Assembly (NCBI RefSeq): GCF_020329485.1
Contig: NZ_JAGKJI010000007.1
Coordinates: forward strand, 124,001-188,000
Reading direction: 5' to 3'
Source: Bradyrhizobium cenepequi
GTDB lineage: Bacteria; Pseudomonadota; Alphaproteobacteria; Rhizobiales; Xanthobacteraceae
Length of the DNA: 64,000 nucleotides
Below the pieces are notes generated by a model. It had not been told where the DNA came from. It made no database searches and saw only the letters and a list, made by a program, of their open reading frames with translations. Both the position numbers and the translations under genes were made by a program. Of this stretch, positions 8,801-17,806 are shown piece by piece. Within the stretch, counting starts at the first letter, position 1; each line of letters opens with the position of its first letter.

Positions 8801-10252
8801 ATGAAATGCGGTCGAACCAAACTTGCGGTGCGATCCCCCGTGGTCCGCATCCTCTGGCTTTCGGCCGCGGCCGCGCTGACGCTCTCGCCTGTCATCGCCG
8901 CCGATTCCGAGACCCAGGGCGCGCCACCGGTTGCCAGTTCGCCGGCCAAGACCCGTTTCCTTGCGCTCGGCGTCGGCAAATCCGTGATCGTCGACCTGCC
9001 GCGCGATGTGAAGGACGTCCTGGTCGCGGACCCCAAGATCGCCAACGCCGTCGTCCGCTCCGCGCAGCGGGCCTACATCATCGGCGCGGCGGTCGGGCAG
9101 ACCAACGTCGTGTTCTTCGATGCCGACGGCCAGCAGGTCGCCTCCTATGACATCGCGGTGAAGCGCGACCTCAACGGGGTGCGCGCCGCGCTGAAGCAGA
9201 CGCTGCCGGGCGTCCAGATCGAGGGCGTCGGCGACGGCGTGATCCTGACCGGCTCGGTGTCGTCCCCGATCGAGGCCCAGCAGGCCGGCGACCTCGCGGC
9301 ACGGCTGGTCGGCGGCGCCGACAAGGTGGTCAACGCCATCACGGTGCGCGGCCGCGACCAGGTGATGCTGAAGGTCAATGTTTCTGAAGTGCGGCGCGAC
9401 ATCGTCAAGCAGATGGGCGTCGATCTGTCGGCCAACATGAACTACGGCACGGCGATCGTGAACTTCAACAACACCAATCCATTCACGGCCTTCGGCCGCC
9501 CGCTCGTGGCAGACAATGACGGCGCCGTCTCGGCGGTCGCCAAGGGCATTCCCACCGTCACCGCCACCTTGCGTGCGATGGAAAGCGCGGGCGTGGCGCG
9601 AACGCTGGCCGAGCCCAACCTGACCGCGATTTCTGGGGAATCGGCGACCTTCATCGCTGGCGGCGAATTCCCGATCCCTGCAGGCTACTCCTGCGATCCG
9701 GTCACGCATGTCTGCACGACCCAGATCCAGTTCAAGAAGTTCGGCATCTCCCTCAACTTCACCCCGGTGGTGCTGACCGAGGGCCGTATCAGCCTGCGCG
9801 TGATGACGGAGGTCTCCGAGCTCTCCACCGACAACGCCATCACACTGAACCAGGGCGGCAGCTCGCTGACCGTTCCTTCGATCACCACCCGCCGCGCCGA
9901 GACGACGCTGGAAATCCCCTCCGGCGGTTCGATGGCGATGGCCGGCCTGATCCAGCAGAAGACCAAGCAGGCCGTCAACGGCATGCCCGGCGTCGACCAG
10001 TTGCCTATCCTCGGCGCGCTGTTCAGGAGCCAGGACTTCGTCAACAACGAAACCGAGCTGATGGTGCTGGTGACGCCCTATGTCGTGCGCGCGGTGGCGC
10101 AGAAGGAACTGTCGCGGCCCGATGACGGGTTCGCGCCGGCTGCCGATTCCCAATCGACGCTGCTCGCTCGCATCAACCGCATCTACGGCGTGGCAGCCCG
10201 CGCCGAGCCGGTCGGAGCCTATCCCGCCAATTTCGGCTTCATCATTGACTGA
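8801..10252 (+). CDS. cpaC: Flp pilus outer-membrane secretin CpaC/RcpA
   Basis: Forms the outer-membrane channel for the Flp pilus. The 483 residues have a signal peptide ending near SPVIAADS, an N-terminal secretin domain (VGKSVIVDLPRDVKDVLVADPKIANAVV), a BON-like segment around residues 115-190 and the C-terminal secretin domain (PNLTAISGESATFIAGGEFPIP, SIT-TRRAETTLEIPSG, LPILGALFRSQ). I chose ATG 8801 because AGAAGGA sits 8 nt upstream; a GTG at 8783 in the same frame would overlap cpaB and add six residues. An insertion with two cysteines lies in the secretin domain (YSCDPVTHVCTT). Confidence 0.92.
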   Translation: MKCGRTKLAVRSPVVRILWLSAAAALTLSPVIAADSETQGAPPVASSPAKTRFLALGVGKSVIVDLPRDVKDVLVADPKIANAVVRSAQRAYIIGAAVGQTNVVFFDADGQQVASYDIAVKRDLNGVRAALKQTLPGVQIEGVGDGVILTGSVSSPIEAQQAGDLAARLVGGADKVVNAITVRGRDQVMLKVNVSEVRRDIVKQMGVDLSANMNYGTAIVNFNNTNPFTAFGRPLVADNDGAVSAVAKGIPTVTATLRAMESAGVARTLAEPNLTAISGESATFIAGGEFPIPAGYSCDPVTHVCTTQIQFKKFGISLNFTPVVLTEGRISLRVMTEVSELSTDNAITLNQGGSSLTVPSITTRRAETTLEIPSGGSMAMAGLIQQKTKQAVNGMPGVDQLPILGALFRSQDFVNNETELMVLVTPYVVRAVAQKELSRPDDGFAPAADSQSTLLARINRIYGVAARAEPVGAYPANFGFIID

Positions 10253-10272
10253 GCTTGCGAAGGGACGCGACG

Positions 10273-11007
10273 ATGACGGGCAGAATACAGCACCATCGCA
10301 CACTGTACCGGTTGGGCGCCCTCGTCGGCCTGTCGATCGCACTTGCGGCCTGCCGCAGCGGCGGTGACGACCTCACGACTGCGACCGTTCCCAACGACTA
10401 CCGTCTGCGGCATCCGATTGCCGTTACCGAAGCGGATCGCTCGATGGTCATCTTTGTCGGACACGGCCGGCCGGGCCTCACCGCCCCGCAGCGCGCCGAT
10501 GTGATGGGACTGGCGCGAACCTGGACCCGCGAAGGCACCGGCGCGATCATCGCCGAGGTGCCGGTCGACACGCCAAACGCGCGGGCGGCCGGCGCGACCT
10601 ATCAGGAAATCCGCTCGCTACTCACGGCCGGCGGCGTGCCCCCGCGCGCCATCACGCTGCGCAACTACCATCCCGACGATCCGCGCACGCTGGCGACGAT
10701 CCGCCTGAGCTATCCGAAGATCACGGCGGTCGCGGGTCCCTGCGGGCTGTGGCCGGAGGATCTCGGCCCCTCGCTCGACGACTACGGCTACAACCAGAAC
10801 AAGCCGTACTACAATCTGGGCTGCGCGACCCAGCGCAACCTGGCGGCGATGATCGACAATCCCGCGGACCTCGAACAGCCGCGCGCCGAAACGCCGGCCT
10901 ACTCGCCGCGGCGTGACGTGGCGTTCGAGAAGTACCGAAAGGGCGTTTCGACCACCACCAACTACCCCGAAGCCGACAAGGCCAAGCTCAGCGACACAGG
11001 CAAATGA
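10273..11007 (+). CDS. cpaD: Flp pilus assembly lipoprotein CpaD
   Basis: A periplasmic/outer-membrane partner of the CpaC secretin. The 244 residues begin with a lipoprotein signal, LVGLSIALAACRSGG, giving lipid attachment at the cysteine near residue 27. The CpaD domain follows (NDYRLRHPIAVTEADRSMVIFVG, FGCATQ-like LGCATQRNLAAMIDNPADL). The start is ATG 10273 with GAAGGGA 8 nt upstream. An in-frame TTG at 10255 is less likely. The stop overlaps the cpaE start by 4 bp (ATGA), so cpaD and cpaE are translationally coupled. Confidence 0.9.
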   Translation: MTGRIQHHRTLYRLGALVGLSIALAACRSGGDDLTTATVPNDYRLRHPIAVTEADRSMVIFVGHGRPGLTAPQRADVMGLARTWTREGTGAIIAEVPVDTPNARAAGATYQEIRSLLTAGGVPPRAITLRNYHPDDPRTLATIRLSYPKITAVAGPCGLWPEDLGPSLDDYGYNQNKPYYNLGCATQRNLAAMIDNPADLEQPRAETPAYSPRRDVAFEKYRKGVSTTTNYPEADKAKLSDTGK

Positions 11008-12281
11008 TCAGCCGCGCCAAACATCCTGATAACGAGACCGAAGCCGCGCCACCGCATGCCGACGACTATATCGCCCCTGCCCCGCGCGTGTCGGTGCAGG
11101 CGTTCTGCGCGACGGTAGCGACCGCGACCACCGTGAAGGCCGCGAGCGAAGACCGCCGCCTCGCCAAGGCGCATCTCTCGGTGCATATGGGCGGCATTGC
11201 TGCGGCAATCGACGCCTATCACACGGCACCGACCCCGAACGTCATATTGCTCGAGACCGAGAGCGGCAGCGACTTCCTCGCCGGCCTCGACGAACTCGCG
11301 ACCGTCTGCGATGCCGGCACCCGCGTCGTCGTGATCGGCAGGGCCGACGACAAGGCGCCCTATCGCGAACTGGTGCGCCGCGGCGTCAACGACTATGTGA
11401 TCGGCCCCGTCGAGGTGCTCGACGTGGTGCGCTCGATCTGCAGCCTGTTCTCGGCATCCGAGGCGATCACAGTCGGCAGGATGATCGCGGTCTGCGGCGC
11501 CAAGGGCGGCGTCGGCGCATCCACGGTCGCACACAACATCGCCTGGGCCATCGCGCGCGACATCGGGCTTGATTCCGTCGTGATCGATCTCGACCTCGCA
11601 TTCGGCACGGCCAGCCTCGATTACAACCAGGACCCGGTGCAGGGCATCGCCAATGCGGTGTTCCAGCCGGAGCGCCCGGACAGCGCACTGATGGAACGCC
11701 TGCTCGCGAAGTGCACCGATCATCTCAGCCTGCTGGCGGCGCCGGCGACGCTGGAGCAGGTCTATGATTTCGGCGCCGATGCGTTCGATGCGATCTTCGA
11801 TACGCTGCGCATGACGACACCCTGCATCGTGCTCGACGTGCCTCACCAATGGACCGCCTGGACACGCCGCGCGCTGATCGGCGCCGACGACATCCTGATC
11901 GTTGCCGAGCCCGATCTGGCCAACATGCGCAACACCAAGAACATGGTGAACACGCTGAAGGCGGCGCGGCCCAATGACCGTCCCCCGCTCTATTGCCTCA
12001 ACCAGGTCGGCATGACCAAGCGGCCGGAGATCGAGGTGCGCGGCTTCGCCAAGACCATCGACAGCCAGCCGATCGCCACCATTCCCTTCGACTCGAAGCT
12101 GTTCGGCACCGCCGCCAACAACGGCCAGATGATCGCGGAGATCGCCGCCAACCATCGCGTCGCCAAGACGTTCCTGCAGATCGCGCAGCGGATGACCGGA
12201 CGCGCGGATACCAGCACGCAGCGCAATTCGCTGTTGTCGCCGATCATCAAGACGTTGCGCGCGGTCGGCGCCCGATCGTGA
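11004..12281 (+). CDS. cpaE: Flp pilus localisation ATPase CpaE/TadZ
   Basis: A MinD/ParA-like protein that positions the Tad pilus machine at the pole. Of the 425 residues, roughly 75-150 form an atypical receiver-like domain (VILLETESGSDFLAGLDELATVC, GVNDYVIGPV). From about 158 follows the ATPase domain with the deviant Walker A CGAKGGVGAST at 165-175 and the switch segment VIDLDLAFGTASLDYNQ. The receiver lacks an obvious phosphorylatable aspartate in the usual place, as is normal for TadZ. It is the last gene of the run; the assembly ATPase cpaF and tadBC, which usually follow, are absent here. Confidence 0.9.
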   Translation: MISRAKHPDNETEAAPPHADDYIAPAPRVSVQAFCATVATATTVKAASEDRRLAKAHLSVHMGGIAAAIDAYHTAPTPNVILLETESGSDFLAGLDELATVCDAGTRVVVIGRADDKAPYRELVRRGVNDYVIGPVEVLDVVRSICSLFSASEAITVGRMIAVCGAKGGVGASTVAHNIAWAIARDIGLDSVVIDLDLAFGTASLDYNQDPVQGIANAVFQPERPDSALMERLLAKCTDHLSLLAAPATLEQVYDFGADAFDAIFDTLRMTTPCIVLDVPHQWTAWTRRALIGADDILIVAEPDLANMRNTKNMVNTLKAARPNDRPPLYCLNQVGMTKRPEIEVRGFAKTIDSQPIATIPFDSKLFGTAANNGQMIAEIAANHRVAKTFLQIAQRMTGRADTSTQRNSLLSPIIKTLRAVGARS

Positions 12282-12290
12282 GCCGCCGTA

Positions 12291-13115
12291 TCAATCGGAG
12301 CCGGCGGCCGCCACCGGGATTTTCTCGCCACCGCCCCGTGGCCCTTCCTTCCGCGCCAGCACACGCTTCAATGCAGCGACATTGGCGGCGGCTTCCTTCG
12401 GCGGCAAATCGGCCCTCACAATGCTCTCCGCCTCGCTGGAGCGGCCCTGCAAGCCGACCGCGAGCGCGAGGTTGGCCTTGATCCGCTGATCGTTCGGCGC
12501 GCGGCTGCGGGCGCTTCGGAGCGTCTCCTCGGCTTGCGGCAAATCCTTCGACAGCACGTAGGACAGCCCGAGATTGGACAGCACCGACGGCTCATCGGGC
12601 ACGATCTTGAGCGCGCTCGCATAGTATTGCCGCGCCTCGTCATGACGGTCGAGCTGGTCGAGCGCCGCTCCCTGCGCGGACAGGATCCGCCAATCCGGAT
12701 CGTCAGGGCTGTGGGCGCGGCCGAGCACGTCGAAGGCCTGCTGGAAATTGCCGTTGTCGGCGAGCGCGCGCCCGTAGCCGGCGAGCAGCGCCTTGTTGTT
12801 CGGCTGGGCCATCGAGGCCTGCTCGAGGATTGCAACCGCTTGCGCGCGCTGGCCGGTGGCGCGTAGCGCCCTGGCGTATTGCAACGCTGCCGCAGCGTCC
12901 TTCGGATTGGCCTTGAAGCGCTCGTGATAAGTCTCGAGGTCACGCCGCGGGTCAGTGCTCGGCTTGCTGGCCTCAGCCTTGTCGCCGAGCGCGCCCGTGA
13001 TGTCGGAAGGGATGGAGGTCTGGCAGCCGCTAAGCGCCAGCACCAGGGCCGCCGATGCTGCCGCGCCGGCGATGAGCCTTGCGGCGGGAGATCGGTGAAG
13101 CAACTTCTGGGACAT
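12291..13115 (-). CDS. tadD: TPR-repeat lipoprotein, TadD-like
   Basis: Likely the TadD-type pilotin or assembly factor of the Flp pilus. The 274 residues have a lipoprotein signal with LALSGCQTS (lipidated Cys near residue 31) and at least four tetratricopeptide repeats from about residue 60 to 235, for example DAAAALQYARALRATGQ, NKALLAGYGRALADNGN and PSVLSNLGLSYVLSKDL. The gene is convergent with cpaE, with the two stop codons 9 bp apart. Convergent placement is odd for a tadD, which normally lies in the same transcript as the other tad genes; the function is inferred from family and location. Confidence 0.8.
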   Translation of the reverse strand: MSQKLLHRSPAARLIAGAAASAALVLALSGCQTSIPSDITGALGDKAEASKPSTDPRRDLETYHERFKANPKDAAAALQYARALRATGQRAQAVAILEQASMAQPNNKALLAGYGRALADNGNFQQAFDVLGRAHSPDDPDWRILSAQGAALDQLDRHDEARQYYASALKIVPDEPSVLSNLGLSYVLSKDLPQAEETLRSARSRAPNDQRIKANLALAVGLQGRSSEAESIVRADLPPKEAAANVAALKRVLARKEGPRGGGEKIPVAAAGSD

Positions 13116-13265
13116 GTACCCTGACCACGGTCGGCGACTGGCCGAATGCTTCGCAGCTTAACCCTAAGTTCGGGTTAAGAGAGTTCCATCCGCAGCGGAT
13201 ATGGATCGGTCCTGTCGCGCACCGCGCCGCCGGCGAGTCTTGCCGGCAGCGGCCCTGCGTTGCGC

Positions 13266-13529
13266 CTAATCGACAAACTGTGCACCGAACTCGCAGCCGA
13301 TCCGCCAGGCGAGCCGGCATTGGCGCGGGCTGCCGTTCGACAGGATGATCGTGAATTCAGAGGGGATTTGCGCATATTCGGCGATCACCTTGACGCCGCC
13401 GTCCGAGATGTCCGTGATCATGCAGTCGCGCGGCAGGGTGCCGGTGCCGAACTGGATCTTGGCGAGACTCCTGCACAGACGACGCTCGCTCTTACGTCGA
13501 TTGACGAACATGTCGATCCCCGGTCCCAT
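13266..13529 (-). CDS. PilZ-domain protein (candidate c-di-GMP receptor)
   Basis: A single small PilZ domain of 87 residues. The RxxxR part of the c-di-GMP site is visible as NRRKSERRLCR near residues 10-20 and the second motif as DISDGGV near 40-46; the barrel continues to RLAWRIGCEFGAQF. Stand-alone PilZ proteins usually bind c-di-GMP and act on motility, adhesion or exopolysaccharide, which fits a gene next to the cpa cluster. The start at 13529 gives MGPGIDMFVNRRK; the internal ATG at 13511 (MFVNRRKSERR) is also plausible and has a purine-rich stretch upstream. Confidence 0.8.
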   Translation of the reverse strand: MGPGIDMFVNRRKSERRLCRSLAKIQFGTGTLPRDCMITDISDGGVKVIAEYAQIPSEFTIILSNGSPRQCRLAWRIGCEFGAQFVD

Positions 13530-13792
13530 TCATTGATTAGCCCGTTTCTCCATTTGCTGTAGCGAGGAATCGTTGGAATCTGACTAGCGGAACGGCTCGC
13601 ACTTGAACTCTCGCGTTCAGATTCCATTTACCCGCTCGCCGTGCCTTTTCCTCGAAATGACGCAATCGCGGGCGAAGGGGTCCATGACGCGAGTGAATTC
13701 CGGTCTCCATTCCCTGGGGAACAAACGGGTTGATCTGCCGTCGTTTGGCAGCAACCTGACCCTTTGTCCCGATTTCGGCGAAGCTGGCGAGC

Positions 13793-15487
13793 ATGGGAAG
13801 TATGGTTCTGCTTGATCTGATGGGCGGTGTGGCATTGCTGTTGTGGGGCCTGCACATGGTCCACAGCGGAATTCTGCGCGCGTTCGGGCCAGATCTGCGC
13901 ATCCTGCTGGCAAGAGCGCTGAACAACCGGTTCACCGCCCTCGCCGCGGGCCTCGGCCTGACCGCCCTGCTCCAGAGTTCGACCGCCACCGCCCTGATCA
14001 CAAGTTCGTTTGCTTCCGAGGGGCTCGTCAGCTTGGTTCCGGCGCTGGCGATCATGCTGGGTGCCAATGTCGGCACCACGCTGATCGTGCAGATTCTGTC
14101 GTTCAACATTGCCGCGATCGCCCCTCTCCTCTTCATCATCGGGCTCGTCGCCTTCCGCAGTGGGCCGCGTTCGCGCATCAAGGATATCGGCCGCGTCTCG
14201 ATCGGGCTCGGGCTGATGCTGCTGTCGCTGCACATCCTGCTCGATACGCTGGCGCCTGCGGAGAATGCGCCCGGCGTGCGCGTCGTCATGAACGCGATCA
14301 CAGGCGATCCCGTGCTCTGCATCTTCATCGGCGCCGTCGTCACCTGGCTCGTGCATTCCAGCGTCGCCAGTGTGCTTCTGGTGATGTCGCTCGCCTATTC
14401 GCAATTCATCACGCCCTATGCGGCGCTGGCGCTGGTGCTGGGCGCCAATCTCGGCAGCGCCATCAATCCGTTGTTCGAAGGCGCGCGGCGCGATGATTCC
14501 GCGAGCTACCGGCTGCCGCTTGGCAATCTCATCAACCGCGCGGTCGGCATCCTCCTGGTCGCGCCATTCCTGCATCCGATCGCCGATTATGTGCAGGCCT
14601 TGCAGCCCGATCTCGCCAAGGCGACCGCGCTGTTCCACATCGCCTTCAACGTCGCGACAGCGGTCCTCTTCATCGGCGTGCTCGACAGCCTGGCGCGGCT
14701 GCTCAACATGCTGCTGCCCCGGCGCGTCCGCGATGCCGATCCTGCGCGGCCGCGCCATCTCGACGAGAGCGCGCTCGAGACGCCATCGCTCGCGCTTGCC
14801 GATGCCGCGCGCGAGACGCTGCGCATGGGCGACATCGTCGAGGAGATGCTGCGGAAGGTGATGGCTGCGATGATGACGGATGACCGCGTTCTGGTCGAGC
14901 AGGTGTCGCGCATGGATAACAGCGTCGACAGCCTCGACGAGGCGATCAAGCTGTATGTCACGAAGCTCACCCGCGGCAGTCTCGACGAGCGCGAAGGCCA
15001 GCGCGCGATGGAGATCATCTCGTTTGCGATCAACCTCGAACATATCGGCGACATCATCGACAAGAATCTGAGCGAGCTCGCCACCAAGAAGATCAAGCGT
15101 CGCCTGCAATTTTCGCCCGAAGGCACCGAGGAACTCTGGGCCTTCCACAAGCGCACGCTAGATTCGCTTCGGATCGCATTCGGCGTGTTCATGTCGGGTG
15201 ACCTGAACGAAGCGCGCAAGCTGGTTGAGGAAAAAGCCGCGCTGCGCAACGCCGAGTTCGCCGCCACCGAGCGGCACCTCGAACGCCTGCGCGAGGGCCG
15301 CCCCGAAACCATCGAGACGACATCGCTGCACCTCGACGTGCTGCGCGATCTCCGCCGCATCCATTCGCACATCTGCTCGGTGGCCTATACCGCACTCGTC
15401 TCGGCCGGCGAACTCGCCACCGATCGGAGCACCGAGCGCGATGTCAGCGCGCTGCCGGCGACCTTCGCACAGCCGACCTCGCGGTAG
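13793..15487 (+). CDS. Na/Pi cotransporter family protein with C-terminal PhoU-like domain
   Basis: A membrane transporter of the NptA/YjbB type, predicted to move phosphate with sodium. The 564 residues hold two inverted Na_Pi_cotrans repeats, with signature sequences TALLQSSTATALITSSF near residue 58 and VHSSVASVLLVMSLAY near 187. A cytoplasmic helical PhoU-like region follows from about 340 to 540 (IVEEMLRKVMAAMMTDDRVLVEQVSRMDN, INLEHIGDIIDKNLSELA). The start is ATG 13793; a second ATG at 13802 is in frame but has no properly spaced Shine-Dalgarno. The gene is monocistronic, between the PilZ gene and a repeat-rich region. Confidence 0.87.
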   Translation: MGSMVLLDLMGGVALLLWGLHMVHSGILRAFGPDLRILLARALNNRFTALAAGLGLTALLQSSTATALITSSFASEGLVSLVPALAIMLGANVGTTLIVQILSFNIAAIAPLLFIIGLVAFRSGPRSRIKDIGRVSIGLGLMLLSLHILLDTLAPAENAPGVRVVMNAITGDPVLCIFIGAVVTWLVHSSVASVLLVMSLAYSQFITPYAALALVLGANLGSAINPLFEGARRDDSASYRLPLGNLINRAVGILLVAPFLHPIADYVQALQPDLAKATALFHIAFNVATAVLFIGVLDSLARLLNMLLPRRVRDADPARPRHLDESALETPSLALADAARETLRMGDIVEEMLRKVMAAMMTDDRVLVEQVSRMDNSVDSLDEAIKLYVTKLTRGSLDEREGQRAMEIISFAINLEHIGDIIDKNLSELATKKIKRRLQFSPEGTEELWAFHKRTLDSLRIAFGVFMSGDLNEARKLVEEKAALRNAEFAATERHLERLREGRPETIETTSLHLDVLRDLRRIHSHICSVAYTALVSAGELATDRSTERDVSALPATFAQPTSR

Positions 15488-15550
15488 TTTGCAGCGAACG
15501 CCAAGCGTCAAGCAGCTTGCAATTGACCGCGGTGTCGTCCCGTCGAAAGA

Positions 15551-15637
15551 CGGGACCCATAACCACGGGCAGTTGTTATTGCGCGAGCATGTGGTTGCAG
15601 CGGAGCACATTAAAAAAGCCTGTGGTTATGGGTCCCG
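15551..15637. repeat. inverted repeat downstream of the Na/Pi gene
   Basis: CGGGACCCATAACCACGGG at 15551-15569 pairs almost perfectly with CCTGTGGTTATGGGTCCCG at 15619-15637. An outer pair, GTCGTCCCGTCG near 15534 and GGGACGACGGG near 15680, extends the symmetry. It sits 60 bp after the transporter stop and has the layout of a dispersed palindromic element. Confidence 0.65.
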
Positions 15638-15783
15638 GATCCCGGCTACGCCAAGGCTTCGCCGCGGCGCGGCAAGTCGGGGACGACGGGCGGAGAGTTC
15701 TGATGCAAATGTCAAATAGCTCTGCGGACGATCTAGTATTCCAGAGGCGTCTGAGCTTAAGCCGAGAGGCTGCCGGATACTGG

Positions 15784-15803
15784 ATGCCCGCCTTCGCGGG
15801 CAT
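15784..15803. repeat. short palindromic (REP-like) hairpin
   Basis: ATGCCCGC and GCGGGCAT form a perfect 8-bp stem with loop CTTC, embedded in GGATGCCCGCCTTCGCGGGC, a sequence form often seen as an intergenic repeat in proteobacteria. No RAYT transposase gene is nearby. Confidence 0.6.
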
Positions 15804-15898
15804 GACGGTGGAGTGTGGGGAGAGGATGTGAGTCCGCATTCTCGCGGCGCATTGCGTCCGAGTCTTGCTTTACTTTCCACCCTCTCATTGAAGTGAGG

Positions 15899-16390
15899 GC
15901 GCAGGGAAAGCCGGGTGCCGGTCGCACCCGTGGGCCCCGTGCAACAAAAAGCACGGGGGTAGGACCACAGGTCAACCGGAGCAACACCGGCTTTCCCTGC
16001 GCAGTGGTTTACGGCTTACTTCGTGCTCTTCCCGGTGACCGGGCTTTCTTGCCACCGTCACTCTGCGGACACTTGATCCACAGAACTTAGCGCCAGCGTC
16101 GGGGCGCCAGAACCACACGACTTCGCCGTCCGCGAGTGCCACGCTCGTCAGTCGCGACACTCTCGTCCACCGCATCTCACCGCAACGTTCGTGACGATCG
16201 CGACCCGCCCCTCATTCGGGTGAGACGCGCGGAGTTAAATCACTGATTTGCCCGACGACGGAAGCGGAATATTTTTCGTTGATAGTCTGGACAAACTTCG
16301 GGCTGATTTGCCCGTCGGGTTGTTTTGTCGCACATAGACGCCGAAATCGTCCTTGCGCCCGCAGCGAAGCAGCACGCAGCGCGCTTTCGA
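15899..16390. other. long structured non-coding element (dispersed repeat or RNA gene)
   Basis: No credible protein lies in this 490-bp stretch, but it is densely structured. A perfect 16-bp inverted repeat, GCGCAGGGAAAGCCGG at 15899-15914 and its complement at 15987-16002, encloses two further perfect hairpins: GGGTGC/GCACCC at 15913-15929 and CCCCGTGC/GCACGGGG around an A-rich loop at 15935-15958. A CCCGGT-GA-CCGGG hairpin followed by CTTTCTT lies at 16031-16050. Further right CTGATTTGCCCG is repeated directly at 16243-16254 and 16303-16314, and CCCGACG at 16251 can pair with CGTCGGG at 16313. It looks like a multi-copy bradyrhizobial intergenic element; whether it is transcribed cannot be seen. 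It marks the left edge of the metabolic island. Confidence 0.5.
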
Positions 16391-17638
16391 TCAAAGCGGT
16401 TTGACGTTTGATCCGCGCGATCTTTCAATCGCCTGCGGATGAACCCGACGTTCGGCGGGACGGGCGAGCAGCCAATACGCGCTCAACGCGAGCAACGAAG
16501 AAGCGGTCATTACCCCCGTCATCGAAAGCGCCGACCGCCCGTCAAACAACGCCGCGACCAACCCACTCGACACCGCACCGGCCGTCATCTGTATGCCAGC
16601 AGCTGCTGCGCCGACAGCCCCAGCGATTTCCGGCAGGGGCAGCATCGTCGCGTTCATGACGTTTGGCATAGTCATGCCGAAAGCGAGCGCTACCGCCATC
16701 AAGAGCGCCGCGATGAGAGCCGGCGACGTCCAACCGACCAGTGTCATGCCGAGCATTATGGTCGCCGCAGCCGCCAGAATCGCGAGACCGATGGTCAGCG
16801 TTGATGCGGCTGAGATGCCGCGGCGGCCAAGGTGGGCATCGAGTAGCGCGCCGCTCATCGCTGCTGCCGAACATGCGCTGAAGATCAAACCATACTGGTC
16901 CGGCCGCAATCCGACGATATCAATGAAGAACAACGAGGATCCAGTGACATAGCCAAACACCGTTGCACCAGCGGCGGCGCCGACCAGGATATATGCCAAC
17001 GAAACTGGATGCGTCAGCACGCGAACGTAGTTTTGGGCGATGGTCGCCGGCACGAGCCGATTGGCGGGATCGATCCTTGCGCTCTCGGCAAATCCAAGCA
17101 GCACGGTCAAGAAAAGAAGAGCACCGATTCCGGCCTGGATCGCGTAGATCAGCCGCCAGCTACCGAGCGCAAGCAGCCCAGCACCCGCGGTTGGCGCGAT
17201 CAGAGTCACCACGTTTATGGCGATCACGACTTTGGCGATCTTCGAGCGCGCGGTCGTTTCGTTGAACAGGTCGCGAATAATGGCAAAGGTCATCGTCGTG
17301 CTGGCGGCCCCGATGCCCTGGACGGAGCGAAAAATCAACAGCAACGGCAACGATGGAGCAAGCGCGCAGGCGAGGCTTGCGAGCACGAACAGTGCTACAC
17401 CGAACCCGACGACAGGTTTGCGGCCAAATCGGTCGGAGATGGGGCCGTAGAAGAGCGGCGCGACGGCCAGGCTGAGCATGAAGGTGCTCATCGTCAGGCC
17501 GACTTCGGCGGGACTCACGCCAAGAGCGGCGCCAGTCGCAGCAAGCGCTGGCAGATTAATGTCGATCCCGGAGTATGGCACGGCCGCGAGAGAGCCGAGC
17601 AGTAACGTGAAGGCAAAGGAAGCTGGTTGAATTTTCAT
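16391..17638 (-). CDS. MFS multidrug exporter, Bcr/CflA type
   Basis: A predicted 12-helix proton-coupled exporter in the inner membrane. The 415 residues show the MFS motif A as GPISDRFGRKPVVGFG between helices 2 and 3. The Bcr/CflA-type N-terminus (INLPALAATGAALGVSPAEVGLTMSTF) and RSVQGIGAASTTMTFAIIRDLF, typical of helix 4, are also present. The start is ATG 17638. It is the most distal gene of the minus-strand island, 168 bp after the glycosyltransferase, and could export a glycosylated product or a toxic substrate. The start region shows no strong Shine-Dalgarno. Bicyclomycin or chloramphenicol resistance is a family association only. Confidence 0.85.
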   Translation of the reverse strand: MKIQPASFAFTLLLGSLAAVPYSGIDINLPALAATGAALGVSPAEVGLTMSTFMLSLAVAPLFYGPISDRFGRKPVVGFGVALFVLASLACALAPSLPLLLIFRSVQGIGAASTTMTFAIIRDLFNETTARSKIAKVVIAINVVTLIAPTAGAGLLALGSWRLIYAIQAGIGALLFLTVLLGFAESARIDPANRLVPATIAQNYVRVLTHPVSLAYILVGAAAGATVFGYVTGSSLFFIDIVGLRPDQYGLIFSACSAAAMSGALLDAHLGRRGISAASTLTIGLAILAAAATIMLGMTLVGWTSPALIAALLMAVALAFGMTMPNVMNATMLPLPEIAGAVGAAAAGIQMTAGAVSSGLVAALFDGRSALSMTGVMTASSLLALSAYWLLARPAERRVHPQAIERSRGSNVKPL

Positions 17639-17806
17639 GGCGCAAATGTTCGGACGCGAGAAGCGAGAGCAGGTCCTCTCCTTCGGGTTACGCTTAGATC
17701 GCTTTGCCCGGCGGCTGCGGCGGGGCTGCTCCGGGCAGCGGACGACGCCGCCCAGATCGTTGCCTGCACCCGCGCAAATGGGCGGTCGAGAGGTCGTTGA
17801 ACAGAT

